Positions 63,246 through 64,000 of a stretch of 64,000 nucleotides of DNA are shown in pieces. The stretch comes from Bradyrhizobium sp. CCBAU 51627. GTDB lineage: Bacteria; Pseudomonadota; Alphaproteobacteria; Rhizobiales; Xanthobacteraceae. The stretch spans positions 806,001 to 870,000 of the forward strand of contig NZ_LBJG01000024.1 in NCBI RefSeq assembly GCF_028128765.1. Direction: 5' to 3'. Numbering within the stretch: position 1 is the stretch's first letter; each line of letters starts with the position of its first letter. The notes under the pieces were generated by a model. The model saw nothing but the letters and a program-made list of their open reading frames with translations, ran no database searches and had not been told where the DNA came from. Both the position numbers and the translations under genes were made by a program.

Positions 63246-63292
63246 GCGCTCCCAGCGCGAAAGCCCTCCTTCCTTCCGGAGCGCTTTCTCTT
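63246..63292 (+). terminator. Possible intrinsic terminator after the MarR gene
   Basis: GCGCTCC (63246-63252), a 25-base loop, GGAGCGC (63278-63284), then TTTCTCTT. The stem is perfect but the loop is long and the T-run interrupted, so this is tentative. Confidence 0.35.
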
Positions 63293-63438
63293 AGACGGGG
63301 GGCGGCGGTGAACGCCGTGTGACGCTCGATCGTCGCTGCGCCGCGATCGCCAACCAACCTTGACGAATTCCAAAAAAGAACGCACTAAGTGGCTCCTTGT
63401 CATTTTCAGGCTGGCTATCGCGGCATACGAGGCGGTCG

Positions 63439-64000
63439 ATGAGAGACCATGATGAGCTCATGCACGCGGCTTCTCCTCGCGTAGTGATCGTGGGGGCAGG
63501 TCACGGCGGCGGTACAGTGGCTGCGCTCCTGCGCCAGTATGGTTGGAAAGGTCCAATCACGCTCGTCGGCGAAGAGCCAATCCCGCCATACCATAGGCCG
63601 CCTTTGTCGAAAGCCTGGCTAAAGGGCGAGGCCGATGCAGCTTCTCTGGCGCTCAGGCCGCTAGAATTCTACGCCGAGAGCGGAATCGACTTTCGGTCAA
63701 GCGCGACAGCAACGAGCCTGAACCGCAACGACAGGGCAGTAACACTCTCGGACGGTACGCACCTCAACTACGATATATTGATTCTTGCTACGGGTGCCCG
63801 CGCCATCGAGCTTCCAATCGAAGGCAATGACCTATCAGGTATCGTTTCTCTGCGCAGTGCCGAGGATGCCGAGAAACTGAAGGCCCATCTCGGCCGCGGA
63901 AAGAAGCTCGCCGTCGTCGGCGGTGGGTACATTGGATTGGAAGTCGCGGCCTCAGGCCGCGCTCTCGGTGCAGAGGTTGTCGTGCTCGAACGCGAGACGC
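63439..64000 (+). CDS. FAD-dependent ferredoxin/rubredoxin reductase (3' end missing)
   Basis: The frame is open from ATG 63439 to the window end, giving the first ~187 residues. FAD-binding 'RVVIVGAGHGGGTVAALLRQ', 'VGEEPIPPYHRPPLSKAWLK', the linking 'DILILATGARAIELPIEGND' and the NAD(P)H motif 'LAVVGGGYIGLEVAASGRAL' follow the putidaredoxin-reductase pattern. It would deliver NADH electrons to a [2Fe-2S] ferredoxin such as the one at 60802, and possibly to the orphan Rieske oxygenase (13337) or the PaaE-less epoxidase (24742), which lack their own reductases here. Confidence 0.88.
   Translation, partial: MRDHDELMHAASPRVVIVGAGHGGGTVAALLRQYGWKGPITLVGEEPIPPYHRPPLSKAWLKGEADAASLALRPLEFYAESGIDFRSSATATSLNRNDRAVTLSDGTHLNYDILILATGARAIELPIEGNDLSGIVSLRSAEDAEKLKAHLGRGKKLAVVGGGYIGLEVAASGRALGAEVVVLERET

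Noticed and set aside
1..64000. CRISPR arrays, insertion sequences, tRNA or rRNA genes
   Set aside because: No repeated spacers, transposase-like frames with terminal repeats, or cloverleaf/rRNA sequences were recognised by eye; a tRNAscan or ISfinder run would be decisive.

Overview
The window looks like a piece of chromosome from a soil alphaproteobacterium, most likely Bradyrhizobium or a close relative. This rests on gene families and order (three-gene pntAA/pntAB/pntB transhydrogenase, MoxR/CoxE-type pair, etfBA, Liv-type ABC transporters, Bug/TctC receptors, many CoA-thioester and aromatic-catabolic enzymes) and on high GC. No database search was possible, so the genus is an inference. 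I saw no tRNA, rRNA, CRISPR array or insertion sequence.

Left part (1-23.6 kb): a Liv-type ABC importer (livH partial, livM, livG, livF) is followed by a class III CoA-transferase, an atypical SDR and a GST. Next come a degraded SMP-30/gluconolactonase gene, an exported crotonase and a Tat-type exported FAH-family hydrolase with a divergent LysR regulator, and two Bug-type solute receptors. A Rieske dioxygenase (alpha and beta) heads an operon in which the next three genes (rhodanese, thiolase-like, acyl-CoA ligase) each carry a frameshift. After it come a canonical SDR, a saccharopine-dehydrogenase-like oxidoreductase with a small membrane protein and a good terminator, a YeiH-type exporter, and another atypical SDR with an HCCA-isomerase-like protein.

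Centre (24-37 kb): the most interesting block. A TetR regulator leads a very tight operon encoding a phenylacetyl-CoA-epoxidase-like complex in the order A, D(N-half), B, C, D(C-half). PaaD is split into two genes and no PaaE reductase is present. It is followed by an acyl-CoA ligase, a Liv-type binding protein, a thiolase and a FadB-like hydratase/dehydrogenase. Together these could import, activate, epoxidise and beta-oxidise an unidentified carboxylic acid. panB, panC and a GST follow.

Right part (37-64 kb): very GC-rich housekeeping-like blocks (pntAA-pntAB-pntB; moxR/VWA; etfB-etfA) alternate with lower-GC accessory genes: crotonase/LysR, TetR-GST-SDR, a stand-alone FabF-like synthase, SDR/TetR, LysR with a truncated HlyD gene, and a second FadB behind etfBA. 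The end holds an unrecognised protein, an exported alpha/beta hydrolase, a two-[4Fe-4S] QueG/RdhA-like protein fused to an SCP2 domain, a [2Fe-2S] ferredoxin, an NmrA-type protein, a MarR regulator and the start of a ferredoxin reductase.

Themes that tie the window together are CoA-thioester catabolism, repeated pairs of a Tyr-less SDR with a thioredoxin-fold (GST/HCCA) enzyme, and a mosaic of intact and decaying catabolic operons.
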